Source: Grifola frondosa
Lineage: Eukaryota; Basidiomycota; Agaricomycetes; Polyporales; Grifolaceae
Direction: 5' to 3'
Length of the DNA: 64,000 nt
Assembly (NCBI GenBank): GCA_001683735.1
Contig: LUGG01000056.1
Coordinates: forward strand, 18,393 to 82,392
The notes beneath the pieces were generated by a model. That model was not told the origin of the DNA and searched no databases. It was given only the letters and a program-made list of their open reading frames with translations. A program made the position numbers and the translations under genes. Of the stretch, positions 25,726 through 37,876 are shown piece after piece (within the stretch, counting starts at the first letter, position 1; the number at the start of each line of letters is the position of its first letter).

Positions 25726-28700
25726 ATGGCGCGTGTCTTCGAGTTGTTGAACCACAGCGCCGTCGACGCCGACTCTTGTTCACGGCTCTTGTCCATTGTA
25801 CACATCCTTGGTCGCGTCGTTTTATTGTCATCGCGGTCCTCGACATTTTCATCGCTCTCTCTTGCATTTTTCTGTGATGGAGACGCGTCTCTTGTCCAGT
25901 ATGTCTTTCGCGCCCTTCTCATGATTCGTCCCGTAGTTGCTTAGTAGCGTTCCAGTTCGCGTGCTCTACACCATCAACTCCAATCCTCAATACATCCTTG
26001 CTCGTTCTACAGAAAGGATACCTGTTGCCGTCATTCCTCCACATCTCCTCTCCGTGTCGTTCTCATCTGACGCACGCAATGTCAACCTCCTTTACGGCAA
26101 GGCTCCTCTTCGACCTTGCTTGGATGCCATATGTCAATCGAGGTCGGTGTGTTTCCTTCAACGATTGCTACATCTAACACGTCCCAATGAAGTCCTGAGC
26201 TCGTCCCTGATGGCACAAGGGATTATTCTGTATACGCTTATGACCCACTCGAAATCCGTGCGTCTAGCCGCCTATTTGATTTATTTATTCCCAGATATGA
26301 TGACCTGCATTGATCACGATAGGTCCCGGTCCACCTGCTGGTCCGGATGCACTTCCTGGTCTCGCTGTCGGCTTAGGTTGGATGTCAAGAGCTCTGCGAG
26401 GTCTAGATACTGGAGTCACTGTGACCGGAACTCTGATAAGCGATGGGGTACGAGACGATGCATTAGAAGTGATCTTCTCTTTGAGAGAAGTGAGTTCCGT
26501 CTTGGATGTCCACCTATCAAAACTTTCGAGCCTATATAAGATCGCTAATGCTCGCTTTGGTAGAGTCATAATGTTCCACGGTATACGTCACAAACTTGGC
26601 CTACATCGAATATTCCAAGTCAAACAGACAGAAAACCTGTTCGACCAATTTCAAATTCTCCCTTCACTACTCAGCCACTGCCGCCACGTATCGGTCGCGC
26701 TGCAAGTCTGAGCTGTGCAGTCACACCTTCAGCTTTGGCTACATTTTCAGCAGCTGGTCCAACTGCAGGTCCCCACGCTCTTAAGAGAAGCTCATCTGCT
26801 CAAATCGTAACAATGCCCCATCCGCCGGACCTTCCATACCCACAACAAGCTTCTGCATCTACCATCGTCCAAGACTCTTCAGCTTCCGCGCAGACAGCAC
26901 TTCACGCGCTCATACTAGCGCTTTCAACACCTGACAAGAATCCCGAGCTGCTTAATATGCTCTCAAATATCGATCCTTCACATAGCACTACGGCTCCTGA
27001 TCCTGGTCTTGTGCAAGCCCTCGGCAGATTGCTTTCCAGCGGCGCATCTTCTGTTCCTTCCGGGATTAATCCGTCATCGACATTGCTCTCGCCGCCGGGG
27101 GCTGCTCCATTTCCTTCCACCCCACCCACGTCCGACAACGCCGCGGATGATGACGATGACGTTGTAGTGCTCGACAAAGAGAACGTCGATCCCAGCGCTT
27201 TCCGTCGTCGACGCGCAGAGAAGGAGCAAGAACTAGCCAAACCGATGCTCTCTCGGCTGGCGCCTCAAAGAATGCATCTCCCGACAGCGTCTACCAATAC
27301 CATCCATCGCACGCATGCTGGTAGCTCGGCAGAACGCCTGAATCACCGTCATGCGTCCAGTACTAGCTCAACCGTTAGTCGGAAACGCACTCTGAGCGAG
27401 ATCTTGGATGAGCGGGACCGTGAACGAGAGCAGGTGCGTAAACGGACAACCAGCCAAAATAGACGGACGAGCGGGCCCTTGTCCGCGAACGGGGGCAACA
27501 TCTATCCACCTCCTCATGCGCTTTCAGACCCTGGAGTAGAACTCGAACCGTCAACTCTCCCATCAGCAGGTCCTTCCACCTCTCCACGTCGCGGAGCTCG
27601 CAATTCTGTGCAAGAGCAGCGACGACCGCAGGTTTCATCACCAACAACGGGATCTTCACCGACACGTCCTCTAAAGCGCAAGCCATATGTTGTGCCGGAA
27701 TGGGCACGCACTAATACCGCTACGCTCCCCCGACTGGCCAGCCGTCCCGAGTCTGCATCGTCCGAGGCAGCCATCCCATCGCCTCCGCGTAGAAAGCGGT
27801 CGCCGAAGAAAAGGGGGACATTACAATCCCGGACACAGTCAGCACCTCGAGGGCATTCCGCTAGCCGCGGTCAAGCTGCTGCTTCCAGTGACGCTCCACC
27901 CACTTCACCAACTCCCGCTCCGAGTTTACTGTCTTCCTTGAAAAGAGGTAGTTTGCAACCAGCGCTTCCGCCACGCCCAGTAGTGGCGGAATCATCTGCC
28001 GTTCCAATCTTCCCAATCCTATCATCTGCTTTGACTCCAGAAAATGCCACGTCGTCGTCGGATTCTGCGTTGCGAACCCCATCAACTCCTCGTCGAAACA
28101 ATTCGTCAATATCAGACGATGATTCCAGTTCTTTATTCACCCCGGAACCGCGGACGCCATCGAAATCCAGACTATCTAGCCTGCATAAAGCGAAGGGGTC
28201 TCTATTCTCGCCCCTCCGAATTGACGGACCAAGCTCCCCGCTCGCTTGGGTACAGGATATAGAGGAACTCGACACACCGTCTGAATACAGCCGCATAAAG
28301 CCTGCGGAAGCATCTGACCAACTCTCTGAGAACGCTGACTTCCTATCGGACGTGCTAGCGAGCAGCGATGTGGATGTTGATCTCCAAGATGGTCCTTCTG
28401 AAGACACCGGATTTCAGACACCAAAGCATTGGTCTATCGGTCTGCCGCCATCTTCGCCCCTTCCACCATCGAGCCCTATTCTCTCTCCGGAGGACGATTG
28501 GATTGGGGACGATGGCGACCAGGACCCCATTGTTATCACGCCTTTGTCTGATAACCACGATGCCTCCGAGCCTACTAGCGATACGCAGGTTTCCGACCCA
28601 ATTCTCGCCTTTCTGACAGACAACCCAGAGATGTTTCCCACCGATACTACTTTCGACGCGAACGAGTTCTCCTACATTTTTTCCGATCTCCCGCTGCCGT

Positions 28701-29065
28701 CGACGTCCAATTTGCCCTCTGACACGGCAGCGGATCAGACCGATCAAGACGGAGCTGCCGCGGATACCAATGCGTCGTGTTTTCCTCCACTGCCGGCCGC
28801 AATTCCTGGTCTTGGCGCCAAACTTTCAGATCTTGCGGACCTGACGGCGCATACCGGTGTCTTGGACCAGTTGGAATTCGACGAGTTATGGGCATCTATG
28901 AAACCCGTCATGGAGGACAGCCTTACATCGACGGGTCTGTTAACTTCCCAAGATTATAGCCCGAGCTCTACTACGACTGGCATAAGTTCACAAGCAGACG
29001 TAAGCGGAATCGCCTTACAGCCTCAGGCGATGGGTATAGGTGTGGATACTACCAAGTTTGCATAG
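25726..29065 (+). CDS. Spt21/Ams2-like transcription regulator
   Basis: Conserved N-terminal part: VPVRVLYTINSNPQYILARS, ARNVNLLYGKAPLRPCLDAI, SPELVPDGTRDYSVYAYDPL and LEVIFSLRE, joined by short introns (about 25900-25948, 26144-26199, 26258-26323, 26491-26540). This pattern matches the Ams2/Spt21 N-terminal domain of fungal regulators of histone gene expression (assigned from memory of the family). A single exon of about 2.4 kb then encodes a disordered tail with DDDDDVVVLDKENVDPSAF, KRTLSEILDERDRE and KRKPYVVPEWART. No GATA finger is seen. The start is uncertain: 25726 gives an in-frame N-terminal extension of about 60 residues before the conserved block. A one-base break lies between 26590 and 26640. 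Confidence 0.65.
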
Positions 29066-29304
29066 GATATGAGAACGCTTTTGAGTGGTTCTTGATGTAG
29101 GCGTGTCACATCTCATATGCATTTACGTTTGGACATTGAAGTCATGTTTTGATGGATCATTTATTCATAGCTCAATTACCTGGTCATACATATAGCGTGC
29201 AGACAATCTTCTTACTTGCGGTGAACATCCATTTGTCACTTGATCGGCAAGTACGTTGTAAACAATATCCACATTGTGATCAATTAAGATATTGCCCGGA
29301 TAGC

Positions 29305-29693
29305 ATGTCACTATCCTTCTACGGCAGTACCGCCGAGCCACACATAGATCACGTCCCTTTGCGCTCCCCTACTGCTGGCGAGGTCGTGTTGAACCTGGAT
29401 GTTATAGATATAGACAAGAAGCTGTTCTGTGGTGTCGTCACGGTGTTCGACGACCTCCTCGAGAAAGACGTGCAACCGTTTACCGAATCACACCAACCCA
29501 GCGTGGCCGGAAGTTCAAAATTGTGATCCACTCCGGTACCGCCACTGATCCGCTTGAGAGAATCCCCGCCGTGGCACTCTCACTCCCGGCACTGCCGTAT
29601 ACATCAATTACTTGGGAGAAGGTTGATATTGTGACATGTGGTGATAAAGCTAGGAGAATCGGGAAGGATTGGAGGAAGTCCTGGGGGATGTGA
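29305..29693 (+). CDS. Unrecognised small ORF, frame-shifted
   Basis: ATG at 29305 opens MSLSFYGSTAEPHIDHVPLR and continues as a reasonable globular sequence (GEVVLNLDVIDIDKKLFCGV) until about 29500, where one base shifts the frame; a second open stretch (KFKIVIHSGTATDPLERI ... RIGKDWRKSWGM) ends at TGA 29691-29693. Together about 130 residues. No family recognised. It sits just after the Spt21-like gene and may be a gene fragment. Confidence 0.35.
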
Positions 29694-29990
29694 TTAACTA
29701 GAGCTCACTGGCGGAATTGAAGTGTTTTACAGTGATGTATTCCCGCCATATGTATGGTAGTTGAAGAGTTGCAACATTGTCTTCGGTATACGTGCAATAA
29801 TGACAAAACGTCACACAAGTGGCAAATGGCTTCAAGATCCAAGTGTCTAAAGAAAGTTGATTTCTCCATGTCTCAAAGACAGATTCGCAGACGAGAGTGA
29901 TACCATTTGGAATTCATGTCATTTTGAAGAGGGCGTAAACTTCCGAGGTACGAGCATTCTTTGCACGGGTTGAGGATGAAAACAGTCAAG

Positions 29991-31151
29991 TTAAATAAAG
30001 CATTGGATCAGCCTCCAACCTTGCAAAGTAAACCAGTCCCTACAGGAGATAAATTCATCGTCGGCTACACAAAGAAGGGTGCTTGATACGTACACATGGG
30101 CATGTTTAAGAACTCTTTGTAGCCAGTTCGTACATAGCATCCAAATACGAAGTACAATGAACAAACGGGTCGCACGTTGAATGCTCGGCCTATGCTCGGG
30201 GATCGGAGCCGTTAGGATGTCGATATAGTCGAGCAGAGCAGATGGAACATATATTTTATCCTCCTTCTTGAGCTGTTGCGCGTTGTTAGTAATGTAAATG
30301 GACAAGGAGACCAATCGCACTTACGGCACAGATTTGGCGAACTGCCTCACCCGCTGCAAAACATCATATGCGTAAGGATCAACACGATCTTCACTCTCCG
30401 GGGGGTCATAGTGGCCCCCATACGTCTTATAGTCTGTGATAACGAGACCACCTCCAGGTCCTCCTGGTAAAAGATGCGCCGAGCCAAAATCAATGAAGTA
30501 GAACCTTCCCGGCATTGCTTTGAGAAGCCCAAAACCGATAGGCTCATGGGGAGCATAAACGACGTTAGAAGGGGCTACATCCTGGAGAGACATCGATCAT
30601 CAATAGGCTGCATTATAATAGAGGGCTTACCACAAATGCTATATGTTGCTCCTGCATGAATTGAATGCCCTGAGATGCAGACATTAGTCATTGTTTCGTA
30701 GAATTATCACCGAGGACCTACTTCGAGAATCTGTTCTGTGAAGTCCAAAAGAACGGAGAGCGGTTTGGTATAAATCATATCACTCGGGGCCAGAAAGGAC
30801 ATAAATATGAGGTATGAATCCGGACATTCTACCAGTTCTGCTGGGATAGTGTGATTCCGTGGTGATGGTGTTCGCAGGAGTTTCTCAATACATCGAGCTT
30901 CCTCATCACCAGACTTCTTCGGCACAGCTCTAACAACAAAGTAGGATTCCGGATAGGATGCATGATCCAGTACAAGCACACGATTTCTGAAGTCCTTTGA
31001 TACATAATATCAATGTTGCGCACTCCACTGTCCAGATGTTACAACTTGCCAGTTTGCCACCACTGTTGCGTTTGAAGTTCCTTGCATCCAAAGCGGCAAG
31101 CTCGGCTTCACCCCAGACGAACTTTTCGAATAGAACATTGTCAGAGGACAT
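29991..31151 (-). CDS. Kinase-like protein, copy A
   Basis: Starts MSSDNVLFEKFVWGEAELAA at 31151 and ends WRLIQCFI at 29991. Short introns separate exons at the same places as in copy C. Motifs: YFVVRAVPKK (beta-3 position Arg, not Lys), acidic ECPDSYLIFM hinge, QEQHIAFVDVAPSNVVY (catalytic-loop D and N), FYFIDFGSAHLLPG (DFG), GGHYDPPESED (APE-like) and DPYAYDV. The C-terminal lobe contains YIDILTAPIPEHRPSIQRA. One base appears missing at about 30364 (after DPYAYDVL). This belongs to the atypical kinase-like proteins that are expanded in mushroom-forming fungi; substrate and activity are unknown. It is divergently paired with a small protein gene 174 bases away, the arrangement also found for copy C. 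Confidence 0.7.
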
Positions 31152-31324
31152 GATTAGGGATGGTAGGGATGGGGTAGGAACTTGCTTGTATCTTCCTGAT
31201 GTAATGTTTATTTATCGCTCTTTGTTCAAGTGGGTCCACATATATAGGACGCTTAAAACGATCGATCGCAACTTGTACTGTGGCGTAATTCTCTACCTCA
31301 GATCATTCTCATTTACACGGAATC
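31152..31324. promoter_or_regulatory. Divergent promoter of kinase-like A / small protein A
   Basis: 173 bases between two start codons. A TATATA (31241-31246) lies about 80 bases from the small gene's ATG. Both genes must share regulatory sequence here. Confidence 0.45.
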
Positions 31325-31698
31325 ATGGCAGATAAAAACAGCCTACTTTACTTGGCGAATGTTGTCAATGCCATTGACGATCTCACGTTCTTCGCATATC
31401 ATCAGCCCAGAGCAGATCAGCTCCCGCTGCCTGCCAATCTCGCTAGGGTGTATTCACTTCGATGGGTCAGACAGACCATCACGCGCCGCAGGCTATCCAT
31501 TACGAACTACAGATCCTTGTGTTGGCAGAGTCTCATCCACAGCGTAAGCGGTGGGTGTACATCGCTTACGTCAAGGATGCAGGCCCAACTCGCTGCAGGT
31601 CTGCACTGGCCAACGGCATATGGCGAACAATGGAGGATTTACCATCGATTTGGATGCCCGGCAGTATTGAAGAGTGCGTCTCATCGAACTATTGCTGA
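31325..31698 (+). CDS. Small protein of unknown family, copy A (kinase-like partner)
   Basis: About 123 residues after one base is restored at about 31480. Starts MADKNSLLYLANVVNAIDDL, then LPLPANLARVYSLRWVRQT, HAPQAIHYELQ, RWVYIAYVKDAGPTR and SALANGI. It aligns over its whole length with copy C (MTDRTWLLYLADAIKAIEDL ... LPLPTNLAQVYKVQWVKQT ... APQAVYYELV ... LWISYVKDAGPAR). No signal peptide, membrane span or known domain. The conserved core is YVKDAGP. No family recogn​ised; the pairing with a kinase-like gene is the only clue to its role. Confidence 0.65.
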
Positions 31699-33299
31699 CT
31701 CTAGTATGTTGAATGATTTCCGTCCCAAGATCCTTAACAGGTGGTGAGGTGGGTCGCATGTTGTACTTGATGATATACGATACGGAGAGAAGGGATGATG
31801 GTTAAACCTGAGAAGACAAGGCATGAGTATGCAGACGTTCTTGTAACGAATAACAACTGCTCCATCTTTGAAATATGTAAACAGAGATGCTTTCCGGAAA
31901 ACACTCGACCGACATCCAAGAGTGGTCGAATTCGCACCTGATTGGATCACCAATAATCTATGGATGATAAAATCCTGTACGGCGACGTGGTGGATGTCCG
32001 CATAAAATTTCCTCAGGGATCCCGTTGATCAGTTCAACGACTCTCCAGCTGTACGGAGTGCCTACCAAACGGTTGTTCCGACGAGACTCCTTCATTACGA
32101 CTTCGAACCGTGAAGGCATTGGACAACGGAAGAACGGGAGAAAGCTGACTCATCCGCATGAGCATGATCCCATGTGCCTTTCAAATGTCCATTCGGCGGG
32201 CGGTTGCTGGCATTGCGTACCTGGCCAACAGTAGAGGCTCAACGGTTGACATGGGTGCTCGGGAATTCTGCCGAGCTAGTATGTGACTAGGCTGTCGGCG
32301 CAAACTAGATGGGAGGCATACTCAGTTTACAGGCAGGGAGATGAATAAGAACGAAATCAGATGAAATGGATCATCGAACAAATATCCACAACTCTGTATT
32401 CCTTACCGGATATCACCTATGCGCTATTTGTAAGATAGCTAGCATACAACCTGCAGGTCAGACACAGTCGTTCAAAATTCGCACGAAAGCCCATGCCACG
32501 TACGGACGCAGAAATTTCGTTGCAACATTTGTTACTCTTCACCTATTCTCACAACAGGATGTGGGTAGAAGATTATCTCGAATGTGACTTCCGACGATCA
32601 GTGAATCAGGAAGTAAGCAACACTACATTGACTTACGGGTTAGCACATTGTCTTCTTTAAAGGCCCTTCGACATCTGATGATGTTTGCTTCTGGTGTCTC
32701 CACCATCCGCCACAGGCATCTGACAAGCTTTGAATTAGGCGCCACGAACGTGGTAAAGAGAGGATAACATCAGCAGCCGCATTGGAAGACGAGATCAAGG
32801 CGTTGTTGACCCCCGCTCCTCCGAAACCCCGATCACGGTGGAATGAAAGTACTTGCTTGAATGGTAAAAACGCGAACATGCAATATCGGAAGATCGTAAG
32901 ATCGTGAGAGATGAGTGAACGACCACATGACCATCTTACAGAAAAGAAGAGAGGTCGCATATTGTTGAATGACCCCGCCGTGAAAAACAACAATCTGACA
33001 GACGAGCGCAAGAGGAGCGGTCTGCAAGAAAAGATACGATAGCTGCAATGATGGATACAATGTTAATGCCAAACGAGAAGCGATAGATCATAATCATATG
33101 CGTGGTGCGAGGGTATAAAGAGAGGAGATCATCGTTGAATTTGCATGCATGTCACTTCTACCCCGTAGGCGGCATGCCTTGAGTTCCCTGATATCAATTC
33201 GTGACCGGATGGGCAGCACACGCGCTACCGACAACAGCACGATGGACTAAGATAACATCAACAAAAGCACGGAGGAAACAACTTGTAACTCTGAGATAC
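31699..33299. other. 1.6 kb without a recognised gene
   Basis: Short frames on both strands only. Part of 32.6-33.1 kb is likely the 3' region of the Cys-rich gene at 33300-33630. Nothing else can be supported. Confidence 0.4.
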
Positions 33300-33630
33300 T
33301 CACCCGCAGCAGTCAAAGCAACACCTGTCGCACTCAGCGCAGCATCTATCACAGCATAGATCACAGCAAACCGGTGAATCGCGCCGCACAAAGCGATAAT
33401 ATTGCGCAGGCTGGTTGCGATAGATCATCTGTGGATGCGGCATCGGCTGCGCGTACTGGTATGTCATGCGCATCTCTGGGGCTGAAAGTCGATGGCGATG
33501 AGCGATGAGCTGCTTCCAGGGCCAAATGACGCGACGCACGATCGTAGTAATTGCCATACATAGGATGAGGACGATTAGACGAATGACCCAAGTAAACACT
33601 TCCCGGACGCTGGGGACTGTTGTAGTACAT
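33300..33630 (-). CDS. Small Tyr/Pro-rich protein with Cys-rich tail
   Basis: Two exons: 33630-33540 and 33481-33300, with a 58-nt intron (GTGCGT...TTTCAG). The 90-residue product starts MYYNSPQRPGSVYLGHSSNR, continues YQYAQPMPHPQMIYRNQP, and ends with closely spaced cysteines, CCDLCCDRCCAECDRCCFDC then CG: 13 Cys in the last 22 residues. No signal peptide. Such tails may be palmitoylated or bind metal; neither can be shown from sequence. A longer continuous frame from 33737 also runs into the Cys tail but has no Tyr/Pro-rich start; I prefer the spliced model because both junctions are canonical and restore one composition throughout. It is next to a similar gene ending at 34386. Confidence 0.6.
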
Positions 33631-33780
33631 GGACAGGGGTGGTGGAACAGATGGTGGGCTCGGACGAAGCTGGGAGGGAGATTGAGATTACGCCCGACCT
33701 TGCCCACGTCGAGCTCTATTTCTGAAGAGGGCGACATATGGGATCATCGCCGGTCATCTGGACCATCGGAGTAGTTACGC

Positions 33781-34386
33781 TCAAAAGCAGGACGGAATGA
33801 AAGACACGATGCAGCGTGGGTTTACAGATGCTGCATAAAGAGGCAAGAGGGAACCTTGGGCGCGAGAAGTGAGCGCGAAATGAACACACGTGAACAGGCT
33901 AAAGAGGGCCGAGAATGATAGGCCATTATTGGTAGCGGAAAATTTCGCAATGATACAGGGTCTTGATGCAAGGCGGGGTACATCCAGGGTTACAGCAAGG
34001 CAGAACGAAGTCCGTAGAGTACGTGTGAGGAGTAAAAGTGACTCAACAACATGGGAAGCTGACGGAGATGAGAGATAAGCAGTTGATTGCGCAGAGTATG
34101 ATAAAGCGACTGACCAACCGCAGCAGTACTCATCGTAATATTGGCGATGATACCAGCGGTAACGCGGGCCATAGGTCATCGGCGGGATGGGAAGCGGTTG
34201 CGTGGCGTACACTGGTTGGGAAGGATACCCGTACGGCTGTGCATATGGTTGCGCATTGTAGGGATATATGTATGCATTCTCGTGACGACGAAGGCGCCGA
34301 TGGCGGCTCCAGAAGGGCGAGTAGGCGGGAGATGGCTGAGAGACATAATAACCCTCATGATGGTGGTGGTGATGGTGGTCGCTCAT
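33781..34386 (-). CDS. Small His/Tyr-rich protein, tandem neighbour
   Basis: Starts with Met-Ser-Asp then seven His, followed by EGYYVSQPSPAYSPFW, RRHENAYIYPYNAQPYAQP and YGPRYRWYHRQYYDEYCCG. The supported part is 34386 to about 34115, where GTCAGT could be a splice donor. The continuous frame runs to 33781 but its second half has a different composition and may be intron plus 3' sequence, so the real C-terminus is open. Tyr/Pro/Gln-rich N-terminus and terminal Cys pair resemble the next gene, suggesting tandem duplication. Function unknown. Confidence 0.5.
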   Translation of the reverse strand: MSDHHHHHHHEGYYVSQPSPAYSPFWSRHRRLRRHENAYIYPYNAQPYAQPYGYPSQPVYATQPLPIPPMTYGPRYRWYHRQYYDEYCCGWSVALSYSAQSTAYLSSPSASHVVESLLLLTRTLRTSFCLAVTLDVPRLASRPCIIAKFSATNNGLSFSALFSLFTCVHFALTSRAQGSLLPLYAASVNPRCIVSFIPSCF

Positions 34387-34879
34387 TGTGATGCAGTGAG
34401 CACTCCATGTTAAAACGGAAGATATACGGTCCTGAGAGGTCAGAAGGTCGATGAGACCAGTGGCCGAGAAGTGGAGTCGATGCCGTCCAGGCTGCAGAGG
34501 TCATCGTCGGGCAGCGGCGCAAGTAGTTCCAGGTCGCTCACGAACCAGACTCGTACCCAGTCTTACCCAACACAGACTCCCGTGGTGCTCGCGTGGCTTG
34601 CACATGGCAGTGCGGAAGTTGCGCCACAGTCGTTTACTCAGCGAGAGCGTTTGTCATTGGTCATCTCGCCCTCAAAAGGTGTCAACTTTGGTGAGCCTTC
34701 TCACTTTTCCCCCCTCCGACTGACCACCACTGTGAGTATCCCGTTATTTCGCTCCGTTGTATCGTTCCACCCGATTCTCGCTCGATTCTGGCGTGAAATA
34801 GGCGTGAGATACGATGGATGTGAACTCATCTCTCTGGATGACGTTAATGTAACTTTTGACTTTAAACAGCTCAAACACA

Positions 34880-35695
34880 ATGGGTCGCCGTCCCGCTCGT
34901 TGCTACCGTTACTGTAAGAACAAGCCCTACCCCAAGTCTCGATACAACCGTGGTGTTCCAGACTCTAAGGTGCGCTACGATGCGCACATACCCTGCAGTG
35001 CTCATCTCATCCCCTCCCACGTTTAGATCCGTATTTTCGATCTTGGCCGCAAGCGTGCATCCGTCGACGAATTCCCTTACTGCTGCCATCTCGTTTCCGA
35101 TGAGTACGAACAGCTCTCCAGCGAAGCTCTGGAAGCTGCGCGTATCTGTGCAAACAAGTATGTGACCAAGACCTCCGGCAAAGACTCTTTCCACTTGCGC
35201 GTCCGCGTTCATCCCTTCCACGTAATCCGTATCAACAAGATGTTGTCTTGCGCAGGCGCCGATCGGTGCGTTCGTTTGTCTATCGCTGTCCGCCGTGACT
35301 TATAAGTGCCATTTGTGATATCAGTCTCCAAACTGGTATGCGCGGCGCCTGGGGCAAGCCTTACGGTACTGTTGCCCGTGTTAACATCGGTCAAATTATC
35401 CTTTCCGTTCGGTGTAAAGACCAGAACGCGGCCGTCGTCCAAGAGGCGTTGCGCCGTGCTCGTTACAAGTTCCCCGGTCGCCAGAAGATCATTGTCTCTC
35501 GCAAGTGGGGCTTCACCAATGTCAACCGAGAGGACTACCTGAAGCTCAAGGAGGAGAAGCGCGTGTTGCAGTACGTCTGGTGTTACTCTCATATGCCAAT
35601 GTTAATACTTGGTTGGCAGGGATGGTGCTTATGTCCAATACATCCGCCCTAGGGGCAACCTTGAGAACAACCTTCGGGCTCAGCTCAGGGCATGA
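34880..35695 (+). CDS. RPL10: 60S ribosomal protein L10 (uL16)
   Basis: Four exons (34880-34969, 35027-35265, 35325-35570, 35620-35695) total 217 codons with no frame break. Starts [20 protein letters not shown]; contains [20 protein letters not shown], the central loop [19 protein letters not shown] and [17 protein letters not shown]. It is the universal large-subunit protein near the peptidyl-transferase centre, loaded late in 60S maturation. A GTGAGT at 34734 and TTTAAACAG ending at 34870 may bound a 5'-UTR intron of about 137 nt, a common feature of fungal ribosomal protein genes. Confidence 0.97.
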
Positions 35696-36182
35696 TCGTC
35701 TCTACCATGTATTCTATGTCCACGATGCTTTTTCATCAACGTGACTGTGGTTGGTTGGGCTTCGTTGTAACTTGGTGTGCGAGTGAGTCAGAATGCCTTC
35801 CTAGTCCTCATTTTCTTTGTCTATTCTCTCTTGCCTCTTATTCACTACATCATCCGGCTTCCATGGTTGATGGTTAGGGGAAATGGGGCATATATCAATC
35901 ACTCATTACACTTGCCCAAGGGTATCTGCATGATTATTCTAACCGAACTGTGGATGGGGTCGTTAGGACTCTAGCTTCAGAATTGCAGTTGGTGAGGACA
36001 CCTGTTCGTGATCATATATCCCGCATGTACAGAATCAATCAATACGATCATTGTCGTTATCCTTGGAAAAAAAAAATTAGAGTTGAGATTGCGAGACGTT
36101 GGAAATTATGACGGCAAGAATCAAACTGATCAATGACCTTGTTACTTAGTACTTAGTAGTAGTACTCAGTGTTTGGCATGCT
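35696..36182. other. Intergenic, RPL10 3' region
   Basis: No gene seen. Contains a run of ten A (36066-36075) and the short repeat ACTTAGTACTTAGTAGTAGTAC around 36145-36166. Confidence 0.4.
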
Positions 36183-37175
36183 TTGAAAGGTTTGTTTCGG
36201 GGCGACGCAGAGCATACAGCAATAGAAGAGAGAGGCTTCAGATACAATCCTGGCGGCAAATTGGTAAGCTGTATGCTCACGATAATATTCTGGTGCGCTA
36301 ACAGATTACTTTCCATCCTGAAGGACTTCAGCTTCAGGAATCATGTGCTTCTATTGAATCACGCATCCGAATACCCCGAATCCAATTTTGTCGCCAAAGC
36401 CATCCCGAAAGCCTCCGGTTGTCAGGAATTTCAAACTATACAAAAGTTATTGAGGGCACAGTCACCGCGGAACCATACCGTACTCGTTGATCTCGTCGAC
36501 TGCCCTAACTCTTACTTTGTATTCATGCCGTTTCTCGCCCGGAGCGACCCTATTGATGAAGATCACCGCTTAGTCTTGCTTAATTTCGTTGAGCGAATCC
36601 TTGAAGTGAGTTTCGATTTTTCTTACTGAGATATTCCTTGTGTATACCGCTCAAAGGATGCAGGAGCAAACATAGCATTTGTGGTGAGATATACATATAC
36701 ATTCTATGCTACACGGCCTCACCACGACGTCTTTTCATGATATAGCACCGTCCAATATCGTATATGCTCTCGATAAGCCGGTCGGTTTGGTTGTCTTAGA
36801 GCAATTCTAGGCAAATTTCACTTCATTGATTTCGGCTCGGCGCATTTGTTGCCTCAAGGGCCCGGAGAAGGCCTGTGCATCTTGATCTCATTCAATAGCT
36901 CAAGAGGCAGGGGAATCGATATTTTCCGCCTGCTTTGCTTGACTTCGTCGATATTCTGACGTCCCCAATACCATCCCATCGGCCTTAACCTTGCGCTCCA
37001 TTTATTTCGCGTGTTCCGGTTTTGGCTGTCATCCATGAAGTGGTTGCACCGAATCATCATACAAGCTCATGCATGCGTTTTCTCGCCCACTACACCATTG
37101 CTGATAGCTGAGCTTTGTCTTCGCAGTGACTGGTTGGCTTTACAAGGCTGGAGGGTAATCCGACACTTCATATGA
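36183..37175 (+). pseudogene. Kinase-like protein, copy B (decayed)
   Basis: Same gene as copies A and C, but no ATG in place (frame enters at KGLFRGDAEHTAIEERGF) and the second half is broken. Preserved: YNPGGKL, NFVAKAIPKASGCQEF (with Lys at the beta-3 position), RNHTVLVDLVDCPNSYFVFM, then HDIAPSNIVYAL. After 36790 frame shifts and TAG codons appear, FHFIDFGSAHLLPQGPG survives in another frame, and the segment equivalent to GGHYDPPE...DPYAYDV is deleted. The tail DWLALQGWRVIRHFI up to TGA 37173-37175 is still readable. Not functional as drawn. Confidence 0.75.
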
Positions 37176-37269
37176 CCTGCACGTTTTTTGTCTTATGTCA
37201 GCATTATCTGACCTGCGGCTGCCTTCCCGTCTACTTCGTGACCATCTACGTGTACAGGTTCACAGTGCA

Positions 37270-37350
37270 TCATGTTTTGTAAACCCGCAGTGAAGGTTCC
37301 CTCTACAAAACTTGTGATGGTGTATGCCAACATTGGTCGCACTCGGGGTT
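37270..37350 (-). pseudogene. Small protein, copy B fragment
   Basis: Minus-strand VRPMLAYTITSFVEGTFTAG, then LQNMM, matches the C-terminus of copy C (VRATLAYAIASLAEGTFTVS). The rest of the gene up to about 37700 is not readable in any frame. It is tail to tail with kinase-like copy B. Confidence 0.6.
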
Positions 37351-37876
37351 GTCAATTTCGTCGGCTTTATCGACCACAATTGCGGCCTCGTTGGGCTCAA
37401 CGTTACATGCGGAAGTGGAATGGGTGTTACTAATGGTAACAAGAAGATGTGTCCGCGAGTGGATGGCATTCTCACCTTCTGCACATTCGAACAGGACCGC
37501 AACGTCTCAGAGAGTATCATACCCAAGGAAACGATGGGTAATAAAAGTGGGTCTTATCTCTCTGTTGAAGCGATTGGTGACATGTCTGTTGACTTTCTGT
37601 GTAGTTGCAAGATACACGCTGTGCTGTTCAGGATATGAATTTCAAGGTGACTGAAATATGAAATTGGCTCCTTCCGTAGGTCAACTAATGGCTGTCACTC
37701 CTAAAATCACCAGGTACCTTCCCGTCCCGGTACGCAGATACACGTTATCATACAATTCAAATCCGAAACAATGTTGGCGAACAAATTACAACTAATCATC
37801 GTTTCTGCACATTGGAATTTCTGGACAAAACGATTAGCACGTTCCCAGCTTGAGATGACGTCGGTGAGAGATGCAC

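Noticed and set aside
34362..34386. His7 run as a vector tag
   Set aside because: CAC and CAT codons are mixed, no vector sequence is near, and the following protein is fungal-like in composition.
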